From NCBI GenBank assembly GCA_006969625.1, contig CP030885.1, positions 3,793,430-3,857,429 on the forward strand: DNA of 64,000 bases. The letters run 5' to 3'. A program made the position numbers and the translations under genes. Below, in pieces: positions 1 to 8,120 of this stretch. Source of the DNA: Rhodospirillaceae bacterium. GTDB lineage: Bacteria; Pseudomonadota; Alphaproteobacteria; Kiloniellales; DSM-21159. Every line of letters starts with the position of its first letter. Position 1 is the first letter of the stretch. Below the pieces are notes generated by a model. It saw only the letters and a program-made list of their open reading frames with translations, did no database searches and had not been told where the DNA came from.

Positions 1-627
1 GGTGGCCAAACTTATTCAGGATTGGGTGGGGCTAACAAGCAATATTTCGCGATGTGTCCGAGACTGTCTCATTGATTAATCATTGGGGGCTATCAGCGGC
101 TCCAAGGTAAGGATTTGACTGCCCCAGGTCAGTGGAAGTCCCACGAGATTCGGCGCCGCATTCCGACAGATCTTTGGCGCTGAGACGGTGGGATGAGAGT
201 GTGTGGGAGACCTCTCTTCTCGGAGTTTCTTGGGTGGGGCGCATGCCATCCACTGTCGCAAGGTCGAGTGGTCTGCTCCCCTGAGGCTCCCGCAGTTGAT
301 GCGAGGGTCCGTCACGAGGAGACGGACGATGAGGAAGAGCAGGTTTTCCGAGGAGCAGGCCACAGCGGCACGCTCTCGCCCGGCAGGTTGGTGACGACCA
401 ACCTACGCATCCTATGACTCACGACGCTGAAGAATAGCAGTCCTTCGGGGGGGCGGAGTCGGCGTGCTCCACCACGATACCGACGTCCGCAGAGCAAGCC
501 GCAAGCGGTCGACCGCGCTGCATTTCGCCCGATCGCCGGGGTCTCCCCGGAACGCCATGGCCCTAAGACGGCGACGACAAGATTCCCGATCTCAGAGGCC
601 TCGCGAACCTGTGGCGAGGATCCGCCT
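1..627. other. Intergenic / IS-scarred left flank
   Basis: No intact gene is supported here. Open frames in this stretch are short, overlap on both strands and show no recognisable domain. The only recognisable piece is the start of an IS3-type orfA at 329 (listed separately). The stretch ends at the TA target of the IS630 element. It reads as degraded mobile DNA at the edge of an accessory block. Confidence 0.6.
329..394 (+). pseudogene. IS3-family orfA N-terminal remnant
   Basis: The frame begins MRKSRFSEEQ and then runs into unrelated residues and a stop after 21 codons. MRKSRF(S/T)EEQ is the usual N-terminus of the small helix-turn-helix OrfA of IS3-family (IS407-like) transposases, normally about 90 residues, so only the first 10 codons look genuine. 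A GAGGAGACGGACG leader precedes the ATG. This is a truncated relic with no orfB nearby. Confidence is limited because the match is short. Confidence 0.5.
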
Positions 628-1686
628 TAGAGCGTTTTCCTTTCAGTCTGGCACATAGCCAGCAGCGTTGAAGAAGTTGGCGCATTCGGTCGGGGTGAAG
701 CGGTCGATCAGGACGCCAATGGCGTGCCACAGGCCGTCGACGGTGCGTTCGGCGGCCTTGCGCAGCCCTGCCTTCAGCTTGGCGAAGGCCATCTCGATCG
801 GGTTGAAGTCCGGGCTGTAGGGCGGCAGGAAGCGCAGCTCCGCCCCGGCGGCCTCGATGGCGGCGCGGATCGCCGGGGACTTGTGGCTGCTCAGGTTGTC
901 CATGATCACGACATCGCCCGCGCTCAGCTCGGGCACCAGGACCTGCCCGACATAGGCCTCGAAGGCGCGGCGGTTGATCGGTCCGTCCAGGACCATCGGG
1001 GCGACGATGCCCGACAGCCGCAGGCCGGCGACGAAGGTCGTCGTCTTCCAGTGGCCGAAGGGCAGGCCCATGCGCAGCCGCTCGCCCCGCGGCGCGCGGC
1101 CGTGGCTGCGGGCCATGGCCGTCGAGGCCCAGGTCTCGTCGATGAAGACGAGCCGCGCGGGATCGAGATCGGGCTGCTCCTCGAACCAGGCCTGTCGCTT
1201 GGTCAGGATGTCCGGGCGATCCTGTTCGACGGCGTGGCCGGTCTTTTTTTGCGCGTCAGCCCGTGGCGCCGGAAGAAGCGGTGGACCGTGCCGATACCCA
1301 CCGGCGTGCCGCGCTCGGCCAGCCGGCGCTGGACTTCCACCAGCGTGATGTCACGCCGCTCTTCCCAGAGATCGAGGATGAACGGCGCATGGGCCTCGAT
1401 CCGGTGCGAATGCCGGTCGCCGCCCTGCGGCTTCGGCGCCGCGCTCCCGGTCGCCCGCATCAACTGGCGCCAGCGGACCGCCGTCGACGGCGCCACCCCG
1501 AACCGCGCCGCGGCCTGCCGGCAGCTCATCCCGTCACGCTCGATCGCCGCCACCACCCGCTCACGCAGGTCCATCGATAGCCCTCGACCCATGCATGCTG
1601 GCCTCCCTCCCCAGCACGCATCTTGAATCACGTCCCGCACGATTCGGGAAGCCCTCCTCGATTCCCATCGGCTGGAAACCGCTCTA
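628..1686 (-). mobile_element. IS630-family insertion sequence
   Basis: About 1.06 kb bounded by imperfect terminal inverted repeats. The left end reads TAGAGCGTTTTCC (628-640) and the right end, in reverse complement, TAGAGCGGTTTCC (1674-1686), so 12 of 13 bases match. Both ends begin with TA, the usual IS630/Tc1-mariner target. A single DDE transposase in two frames fills the element. It lies about 65 bp beyond the 3' end of the secretion ATPase gene at 1753, so it disrupts no recognisable gene. Confidence 0.85.
643..1592 (-). CDS. IS630-family transposase, two frames joined by -1 frameshift
   Basis: A DDE transposase that cuts and pastes the IS at TA dinucleotides. The first frame starts at 1592 (MGRGLSMDLRERVV) with a helix-turn-helix (CRQAAARFGVAPSTAVRW) and closes near 1203. 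The second frame carries the catalytic triad: FIDETW, IMDNLSSHKS and the Glu in PDFNPIEMAF. The frames meet at a run of seven A on the coding strand (complement of 1243-1249) inside a CGC-AAA-AAA-AG context. A -1 slip there reads RKKKTGHAVEQDRPD and continues smoothly into the DDE half. Such A-run frameshifting is known for several IS families, so this may be programmed rather than a mutation. Function is otherwise plausible because no other lesion is seen. Confidence 0.85.
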
Positions 1687-1752
1687 GGTCGCCAAATAAA
1701 CCCCTTAGGCTGGACGTAAACATGCTCTGCATCAAGGCAGCCAGCGCCTTTT

Positions 1753-2775
1753 CTATTCTGATGAAGGGTCAACACAGTCATTGAGTTCGAATATGGAATC
1801 CTTATCGTAGCCTTGCACTTCGTCGTACCCTCGGATTTCCAAGACGCCCGATATGCGGCGCACCGGCTTGCGCCGCTCAATCTGGACGATTAAGTCGATA
1901 GCTGAGCCAAGTTGCGCCCGCACCGCGTGATGGGGCAGAACCACGCCACTGAGCAGGCACAGGGTCTCCAAGCGTGCAAGCGCATCTAGAGGCGAGTTGG
2001 CGTGAACCGTCGACATCGAGCCGCCATGCCCCGTGTTCATGGCTTGGACCATATCCAAGGCCTCTCCACCGCGGCATTCGCCGATCACGATGCGGTCCGG
2101 ACGCATACGCAACGAAGCGCGAAAGAGATCGCGTATGGTCGCGCCGCCCCGCCCAAACCGGTCGGGTGGCGTAGCTTCGAACTGCAAAACGTGCCTGTCG
2201 CTCGGAATCTGGATTTCCGTTGCGTCCTCGATGACCAGGATGCGCTGGTCGCTCGGAATCATCTGCGCCAAGACATTGAGCAGGGTCGTTTTCCCGCTTC
2301 CCGTCCCTCCAGAGACGACAATGTTACGTCCGCATTTCACTGCCTTGCGCAGAAGATCGGCCACGTCCGCGGTAACTGATCCCTTGGCCACGAGTTCGTC
2401 GAGCGAGAGTTTGTGCTTCGAGAATTTGCGGATAGCTATCGAAATGCCGGCGCGCGATGCCGGCGGTAATACGATATGAACTCGCGATTTGTCAGGCAGC
2501 CGCGCCTCTGTCGACAAGACGGCCGGGTCCAATCGTTTGCCCGCATATTGTAGAATGCTGCGCGCGAAGGCCTCTAGACTTTCGTTCGATTCGAAGTTCG
2601 CGGTGTGCGCTTTGATTTGATCATTCTGCTCACAATAAATACGGTCGGGACCGTTGATCATAATCTCGGTGACACTCGGATCGTGAAGCAGATCGCGAAC
2701 CGGCCCCGCCATGTAGTCGATCACGGCCGTATGGTAAGCCTCCAGTTTGCTGGGCGAGGGCTCGGAAGCGCTCAT
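1753..2775 (-). CDS. CpaF/TadA-type secretion ATPase (short form)
   Basis: A 340-residue hexameric-ATPase family protein (VirB11/GspE/CpaF) expected at the cytoplasmic face of an inner-membrane assembly platform. An N-terminal domain with DPSVTEIMINGPDRIY is followed by Walker A GGTGSGKTT (about residue 155), an acidic ATP-binding stretch (VIEDATEIQIP) and Walker B region RPDRIVIGECRGGEA. The HANS His-box (MSTVHANSP) follows. It is shorter than usual CpaF (about 450) and resembles TrbB-sized members. It is the last gene of a minus-strand set that includes an FtsX-like ABC exporter and a vWA protein. A second, larger ATPase of the same family lies on the plus strand at 15071. Having two such motors in one locus suggests separate extension/retraction or alternative roles; this is inference. 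Confidence 0.85.
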   Translation of the reverse strand: MSASEPSPSKLEAYHTAVIDYMAGPVRDLLHDPSVTEIMINGPDRIYCEQNDQIKAHTANFESNESLEAFARSILQYAGKRLDPAVLSTEARLPDKSRVHIVLPPASRAGISIAIRKFSKHKLSLDELVAKGSVTADVADLLRKAVKCGRNIVVSGGTGSGKTTLLNVLAQMIPSDQRILVIEDATEIQIPSDRHVLQFEATPPDRFGRGGATIRDLFRASLRMRPDRIVIGECRGGEALDMVQAMNTGHGGSMSTVHANSPLDALARLETLCLLSGVVLPHHAVRAQLGSAIDLIVQIERRKPVRRISGVLEIRGYDEVQGYDKDSIFELNDCVDPSSE

Positions 2776-2780
2776 ACCGG

Positions 2781-2912
2781 TTACCCGATCGGCAGCGAAA
2801 GCAGCGTGGATTCAAGAAGATAAGAGGATCGCATAGCCTCTTCGATGCGGTCGATTAGGGCAAAGATACCCAGCCCCACAACGACGAACAGGACGAGATA
2901 CTCGATCGACAT
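2781..2912 (-). CDS. 43-residue single-span membrane protein
   Basis: A tiny gene directly upstream of the short secretion ATPase (5 bp gap) and downstream of the FtsX-like permease (26 bp gap). The ATG at 2912 is preceded by a GGGGAGG ribosome-binding site. The product begins MSIEYLVLFVVVGLGIFALI and continues DRIEEAMRSSYLLES, so it is one hydrophobic helix with a short polar tail. Two similar mini-proteins occur in this locus (10434 and 26007). They have the size and layout of mature Flp-type pilins or of small platform subunits, but lack a clear G-[F/Y]-E prepilin cleavage motif. Function unknown. Confidence 0.65.
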   Translation of the reverse strand: MSIEYLVLFVVVGLGIFALIDRIEEAMRSSYLLESTLLSLPIG

Positions 2913-2938
2913 CGCCTCCCCCTATCGGATCGGATGTT

Positions 2939-4750
2939 TCAGTCCCCCATTAAGGCATCGATCGCCGGCCTGGAGCCAATTCCGATCAATCTCAGATACG
3001 CTAGGCTGTAGAGGATTACGAAAAGCAGCACGCAGGCGACGGATAGCAGCAGATGCTCGAGCACAATCGGAAGGGCATCGATCTCCCGACCTCCTGTGAC
3101 CTGAATGTAGGTCTCGCTCAGTTTGGTCGCTTCGATTTTGACGTAGGCGTGCGCGAGACCGAGCGCGACCATGGAAAAGGCAAACGCCACTATGACAGAT
3201 ACAATCATTTGGTAGACGAGCATGCGATGCAATTGCAGCGAAGACATGCCTCGCGCCAGCATGAGGCCATACCGGATGCGCCGGTGATCAATCAGCGTGC
3301 CGATCTGAATGACAAGGACCAACGACAAGAAAAGGAAAAGGTAGAGAGCGAAGGGAGTGCGCAAGCTGTCGATGAGGCCGGACAGGAAGCTGAAGCGATC
3401 CAGCGCATCCCGGTAGATATCCGTAATGCGGAGGCGCCCGTCGTCGTAATTGTCGATATGCGGAATTGCATGAGCAAGCGCTTGGCGATTCTCAACGTAC
3501 ACGAGAACCCGCAAGTAGCCCGTGTTCGGCGTCGCAACAGGCACGGCGAGGCGACATTCTTCCGAGTCCGGATCAACGGATGCCGGCAAGGTTCCTTTGT
3601 AGCGGTCCAAAGTAGTCCGAGAAAGGCGGTTGCACGGCAATTCGACCGCGTGGGCCTCGACAGCGAAAGGATCGGATTGCATTTCGTTAGATGGGGTAAA
3701 GGCGAGATCCAGGCTGTCGAGCGCGTTCTCCACCGCCACTTTGTCCCAGCCCGGGTCGCATCGATTGCCGCGCCCATATCCGCGACTGAGGTCGATCTCG
3801 TAGAACGGCGTGCGGCGGACGATTTCGCCCTCGAATAGCTGGATCAAGCGCTCCACCCGCCGCTCGAAGTCAGCCGGGCGCTCCATCCCAAGCCGAAACT
3901 TCTCGCGCAGAGTCAGCACCCGGATCGTACCGCCGACACCACGCTCGGGGAACACGCAAAGGTTCGGGTGGGACCTAGCTTCAGTGATCACGTGCATGAG
4001 CGGGAGCGGCATCAGGAAAGCGATAGGATTGCCGAGTCCCAGGCTGTACGCCCAATCCACATCGAAACGCACCAGCCGCGGTCGATGGAGGTTGAGCTCC
4101 AACCAAATGAAGTCAAGGGCCAAGGGGTCTTCCCCTGCGGCTTCGATGCGCTTGTATTCCGCATCCGGAATACGTCCCTGAACTCCTTCCTTGTAGGCGG
4201 GGAAATCAAAATACCCACCGGCGAAGAGTTCGCGGTTAAGCACGATGCTCCACCCCTCTTCGGCCGATACGTCGTGCCGGGCTGCGGCGGGCCATAGCGG
4301 CCCGGATGGGTCGACTGCCCAACCGTCGAAACCGCGCGCGTCGTGTCCGCCAGCGGCTTCAGCCGTACCGGGCCGCTTCCATGTATCCTGGCCGGGCAGC
4401 CAGATCAGGTTCATGTCCTCGGAGACATTTCTATAGGGCGCGGTCTTGTAGCCGTCGCGACGCAACTGGGCGAGCATGGCGCTGCTTATGAATTCCGGCG
4501 CACCGCCTTCGCGCAGATAGTTGGGCGTCACCCAAACCGGTATTCCATAGCCTTGTTCCTTGCCGAGGAAAATGTCGACAGACCTGTCGAGGACGCCGCG
4601 TTGGGTCGCAAGCAAGAGCAGCGCAAGCGATAGGACCAACGCCAGCATGGCAGTCAGCCACACGAAGTCGCGACCGCCGGGGGCGGAGCGCATCCGTCGG
4701 AACGGAAGAAAGTATTCGGTCAACGCGAGTTCAAGGATGACCAGCTTCAC
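2939..4750 (-). CDS. FtsX/MacB-like ABC transporter permease
   Basis: 603 residues from a GTG at 4750, placed 2 bp after the stop of the ATPase gene. An N-terminal transmembrane helix (FVWLTAMLALVLSLALLLLA) is followed by a soluble domain of about 400 residues, then three C-terminal helices (e.g. FALYLFLFLSLVLVIQIGTL). This is the 1+3 helix arrangement of FtsX/LolC/MacB permeases, which move substrates or signals across the envelope mechanically rather than importing solutes. The soluble domain is larger than in LolC/E and I do not recognise it. It lies between two Tad-type genes on the same strand, which argues that it serves the Tad-like apparatus. The partner ATPase is immediately upstream. 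Confidence 0.75.
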   Translation of the reverse strand: MKLVILELALTEYFLPFRRMRSAPGGRDFVWLTAMLALVLSLALLLLATQRGVLDRSVDIFLGKEQGYGIPVWVTPNYLREGGAPEFISSAMLAQLRRDGYKTAPYRNVSEDMNLIWLPGQDTWKRPGTAEAAGGHDARGFDGWAVDPSGPLWPAAARHDVSAEEGWSIVLNRELFAGGYFDFPAYKEGVQGRIPDAEYKRIEAAGEDPLALDFIWLELNLHRPRLVRFDVDWAYSLGLGNPIAFLMPLPLMHVITEARSHPNLCVFPERGVGGTIRVLTLREKFRLGMERPADFERRVERLIQLFEGEIVRRTPFYEIDLSRGYGRGNRCDPGWDKVAVENALDSLDLAFTPSNEMQSDPFAVEAHAVELPCNRLSRTTLDRYKGTLPASVDPDSEECRLAVPVATPNTGYLRVLVYVENRQALAHAIPHIDNYDDGRLRITDIYRDALDRFSFLSGLIDSLRTPFALYLFLFLSLVLVIQIGTLIDHRRIRYGLMLARGMSSLQLHRMLVYQMIVSVIVAFAFSMVALGLAHAYVKIEATKLSETYIQVTGGREIDALPIVLEHLLLSVACVLLFVILYSLAYLRLIGIGSRPAIDALMGD

Positions 4751-4752
4751 GG

Positions 4753-5529
4753 CTAGGCCCGAACCTTCCCGGCGCCCGACAAGCGGGTAGCGGAGCCCGT
4801 CGGTTCGATCTCGCAACGTCCGTTGTTTAGGACAATGCGGTGGTGGGCGTCGTTTTCGGAAGGGTCGCTTTCGTGATGAGTAACCCAAATTAGCAAGCGC
4901 CGCCCGGGGTCGCGGTCGACCCACTGCGTCAGTACCGACATCACCATGCGCCGCGTGTCGGCATCCAGGCTTCCAGTGGGCTCATCGGCGAACAGAACGG
5001 CTGGATCGTGGATCATGCTCTGGACCAGCGCGACCCGCTGCTTCTGGCCGCCCGACAATTCGCCAAAGTAGCGCCGGAGCAGGCTATCAGGGGCATGGTC
5101 GGGCATGACGCGCTCGAGCGAGACGAGCGCGCGCCTGCGGGCCTCATCTGGCGCGACATCACAAAGTATCAGAAAATTGATGAGGTTCTGGCCGAGGGTG
5201 AGATGAGGTTGCATTGCCGCCGATTGGAAGGCGAAGCCGAAGTATCGACGGCGCAGTTCAAGCCCGTCGCGAGGGCTCGGTCCGCTTTGCCCCCAAGACA
5301 TTTCCACGCCGTCCGGGAAACGCCAGCGGACGTGCGCTTTCGCATTGCTGGGACGCGTGATGCCGGCGAGACCGTTCATAAGTGTCGACTTGCCGGACCC
5401 GCTGGGCCCCATGATCGGCAATCGGTTGAGCGAGGCGCCTGCCTCGATCGGGAGGAGGTTTTCGATTTCGAGCCGGAAGTTGCCCCGGTCAATGCGAAAG
5501 GTGCTGAGTTCGACCCCCCAACCCTCCAT
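4753..5529 (-). CDS. LolD/MacB-type ABC ATPase
   Basis: 258 residues. Walker A MGPSGSGKST, Q-loop in FAFQSAAMQPHL, signature LSGGQKQRVAL, Walker B AVLFADEPTGSLD and H-loop WVTHHESD are all intact. The subfamily is that of LolD/FtsE/MacB, which energises FtsX-like permeases. The gene ends 2 bp before the permease start, so the two are translationally linked. It starts 38 bp after the vWA protein gene. It probably powers release or remodelling of an envelope component. No dedicated periplasmic adaptor (MacA-like) is present. Confidence 0.85.
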   Translation of the reverse strand: MEGWGVELSTFRIDRGNFRLEIENLLPIEAGASLNRLPIMGPSGSGKSTLMNGLAGITRPSNAKAHVRWRFPDGVEMSWGQSGPSPRDGLELRRRYFGFAFQSAAMQPHLTLGQNLINFLILCDVAPDEARRRALVSLERVMPDHAPDSLLRRYFGELSGGQKQRVALVQSMIHDPAVLFADEPTGSLDADTRRMVMSVLTQWVDRDPGRRLLIWVTHHESDPSENDAHHRIVLNNGRCEIEPTGSATRLSGAGKVRA

Positions 5530-5567
5530 TACGCGCCCCCCAATTACCCTCTGCTATGAAACGGAGC

Positions 5568-8090
5568 CTATGGCAAATAGGCCCGCGGTACCCACCAAAC
5601 GCGGGTGTTGGAAATGTTCTTCGCGAAGCTCATGTCGTTCTCGGGGAAGCGAACCGCGTCGGCGGGGGCCGCCAGACGCGGCAAAGGCCGGGTTACTGGG
5701 CAACCGTTCCCATCTGCCGACCCGAGCTGGACCTCGGGGTACTGCCCGCTGTTGATGATCTCCAGAATGCTCTTAGCGTCGTTCAGCCAGCGGATCAGAT
5801 TGATGATCTCGCACGTTGGGATGGCTCCCTCGTCAGCCAAATCAGCCAAAGAGTAGGACAGCAGGCGAGAATCACTGCCAAAAGGAAGCTTCGCCGCACG
5901 GCGCAAGAAAGTAGCGAGCGTTTCCTCGGTGTCGCTCATCGAGAGATCGATCACCTTCCCGAGAGCCGTTACCAGATTCTGCAGGAGGGCATCGCGCAGC
6001 ATTTCCTCGCTCGCAAACTGGCTCATATCGGGCGCTGCGCGCAGGATTTGCATCCAGTCGCGGAAGTGGTCTTCCGTTAGCCAAACGTCCTCGATGATCT
6101 CGTCATTGTCTTTCACCACTCCCGACAGGATTGTGTCGAACACTTGCTGGTAGCAGGCTTCGCCGAGCGCCTTACAGGCTTCGGCCGCAATAATGTCCCA
6201 CGCGAGACCAGGCAGGTTCTGATAGCGTTCCGAACCTTGCAGACGTTCGATGATCGCGACGAGGCCGGCACCGCCGCGGAGATCGGCTATAACTTCGTTG
6301 AGTACGCGTGTGTTTGCGAAGCCTTGTAGCCCCTCAACGACCGCCCGCAGGGTTTCGCGTTCGTCGTTCAATCGGAGAACGAAGTCGGAGGGACTGCTTT
6401 CCTTGAACCGCTTGAGGATGTTGTCGCTGCCGTTCTGTCGGGCGATTCGCTGCAGCCGCTTGCGATGGTTCTCGAGGATGGTCGACACCAATTGACGGCC
6501 TTGATCGCTGAACAGGTCATAGGCGCGCCGATAGTTTTGGTCGTTGCGCACTGCCTGCGTCTGGACGAAGAAGGTGACGATCGGTTTGAAATTTTCGAGT
6601 TTGGGCGTGCCGGCGAGGAAGTCGGCGATGTCGTCGATCTCGTATCCGACTTTGCCACGCGCCATTTGGTTTTGCGCGTTGTAGCCATGGTCGCCGATCA
6701 CGAAGAGAACCTTCTGGTTGTCGGCGCAGGTATAGATATCTTCAAGTGACCGGATCAGGCCGCCGAACAGATTTTCCTCTAAGTCGTCGTCGCCTTTGTC
6801 CTCGTCGTCGCGGCTCGCGCGCACCTGCTGAAGACTGCGCTGAAATGCTTGCTGATCGCGTTGCAACTCCTCCATACCTGCATCGCAATTACGGCTGAAA
6901 GGCAAGCTTTCGCCCAATTCGCCCGCACCGGCGTAGGTATCGCGGTAGATCCGGTAGGCAAAGCGAAGACGCGCTCCCTGGAAATTCGGGTCGGTCGCGA
7001 AAAGCCGGAGGACCTGTTGGACGAAACCCGGCTGTCCGTCGCGCCCTACGATTTGGTCGATGTAGGGCTGCATGGACTTGGTGCCGTCGATCAGGAAAAA
7101 AACGTCGATGTTTTCGAGCTTCCTTATCTGCTCGACGCCCTGATCCATGCGCATCGCGACTTCGAAGGCGTCCTCGACTTGGTTGCCGGCTTTGCCGGCA
7201 ACGGGTAAGACGACCTTTAGAAAGCGGCTATCCTCCTCGGCGCGCCCTAGGATAGGGGCGCGCATGGAATACTTATACCAGCGCATGCCGCCAAGCAGCG
7301 GTTGGCACTTTTGCTCTAGAAGAGCGTCCGCCACGGAGGGATAGATGCATATGGCACGTTCCTCTCCGGCGCCCTCCTGGCCTGCGGGGATGACCAGCCT
7401 CTCCTGCGGACGAAAGCCGTAATTCGTTTCCCAGAGAATCCCATCGTCCTCCGAGACCCAGCCGATCAGTGTCCCGCGTTCGCCGATGCGAAAGCTGTCG
7501 CCGAGCAGCAGCCTCTTGCTCTGTGTGTCCTGTGCGAACACGTAGTAGGTCGCGAAACGCGACAACTCCCGGCATTGGCGGTCGCCGCAGTCTTCCGTTT
7601 TCGAGGTTGGGTAGGACTGTACTGCGGCCACCTCTTCTCCTCTGACCGCGGTCTCGGTACGCACGAAGAACTTCTGTTCGAGACCGGTGGCCGGACTCGT
7701 GGCCGGCGTAAACTGACAGAGCACCGCTTGCGCCGGGACCCATCCCAAGACCTCGTCGGCAAGCGTCTTCGCCTGGATGGCGCTTCCGCGCACCGCACCA
7801 AGCAATATCCTAGTGTCGAACAGAAGGCGGTCGATGGGCGGACCGGACAGCTGCGGATCGGTGTAGACGGGGGTGGCGGCCTCGATGATCCGGCTCTGAA
7901 TGATCGCCGCGATGGTCCCGTCTTCGGCCACGATCTTTCGCGTGACCGCCTCGTTTGTTTCCGGATCTACTGTCCGCACCGTAAACTCGTAGTTCTCGCA
8001 ACTTCCGGCGATGCGCGCGTCCGCAGCATTCCACGGCATCACGAATGCGCTGAGCGCAAGCGCACACAGAGTATTCCGCAGCATGGCCAA
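5568..8090 (-). CDS. Secreted von Willebrand factor A-domain protein
   Basis: 840 residues with an N-terminal signal peptide (MLRNTLCALALSAFVMPW, Ala-rich cleavage site). The first 320 residues contain beta-rich SH3-like sequence (GWVSEDDGILWETN). A vWA domain spans roughly residues 325-540 and opens with the MIDAS-type motif FFLIDGTKSM (DxTxS) followed by a hydrophobic strand KVLFVIGDHG. The C-terminal 300 residues are helical and unrecognised. vWA domains bind metal and mediate protein contacts; in Tad and other pili they occur in TadG or tip adhesins. Here the protein is co-oriented with the ABC exporter just downstream. It could be an adhesin or a periplasmic scaffold; the sequence does not decide. 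Confidence 0.7.
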   Translation of the reverse strand: MAMLRNTLCALALSAFVMPWNAADARIAGSCENYEFTVRTVDPETNEAVTRKIVAEDGTIAAIIQSRIIEAATPVYTDPQLSGPPIDRLLFDTRILLGAVRGSAIQAKTLADEVLGWVPAQAVLCQFTPATSPATGLEQKFFVRTETAVRGEEVAAVQSYPTSKTEDCGDRQCRELSRFATYYVFAQDTQSKRLLLGDSFRIGERGTLIGWVSEDDGILWETNYGFRPQERLVIPAGQEGAGEERAICIYPSVADALLEQKCQPLLGGMRWYKYSMRAPILGRAEEDSRFLKVVLPVAGKAGNQVEDAFEVAMRMDQGVEQIRKLENIDVFFLIDGTKSMQPYIDQIVGRDGQPGFVQQVLRLFATDPNFQGARLRFAYRIYRDTYAGAGELGESLPFSRNCDAGMEELQRDQQAFQRSLQQVRASRDDEDKGDDDLEENLFGGLIRSLEDIYTCADNQKVLFVIGDHGYNAQNQMARGKVGYEIDDIADFLAGTPKLENFKPIVTFFVQTQAVRNDQNYRRAYDLFSDQGRQLVSTILENHRKRLQRIARQNGSDNILKRFKESSPSDFVLRLNDERETLRAVVEGLQGFANTRVLNEVIADLRGGAGLVAIIERLQGSERYQNLPGLAWDIIAAEACKALGEACYQQVFDTILSGVVKDNDEIIEDVWLTEDHFRDWMQILRAAPDMSQFASEEMLRDALLQNLVTALGKVIDLSMSDTEETLATFLRRAAKLPFGSDSRLLSYSLADLADEGAIPTCEIINLIRWLNDAKSILEIINSGQYPEVQLGSADGNGCPVTRPLPRLAAPADAVRFPENDMSFAKNISNTRVWWVPRAYLP

Positions 8091-8120
8091 GTCCCCTATA
8101 GCCGCCCCGAAGTCAACCGC

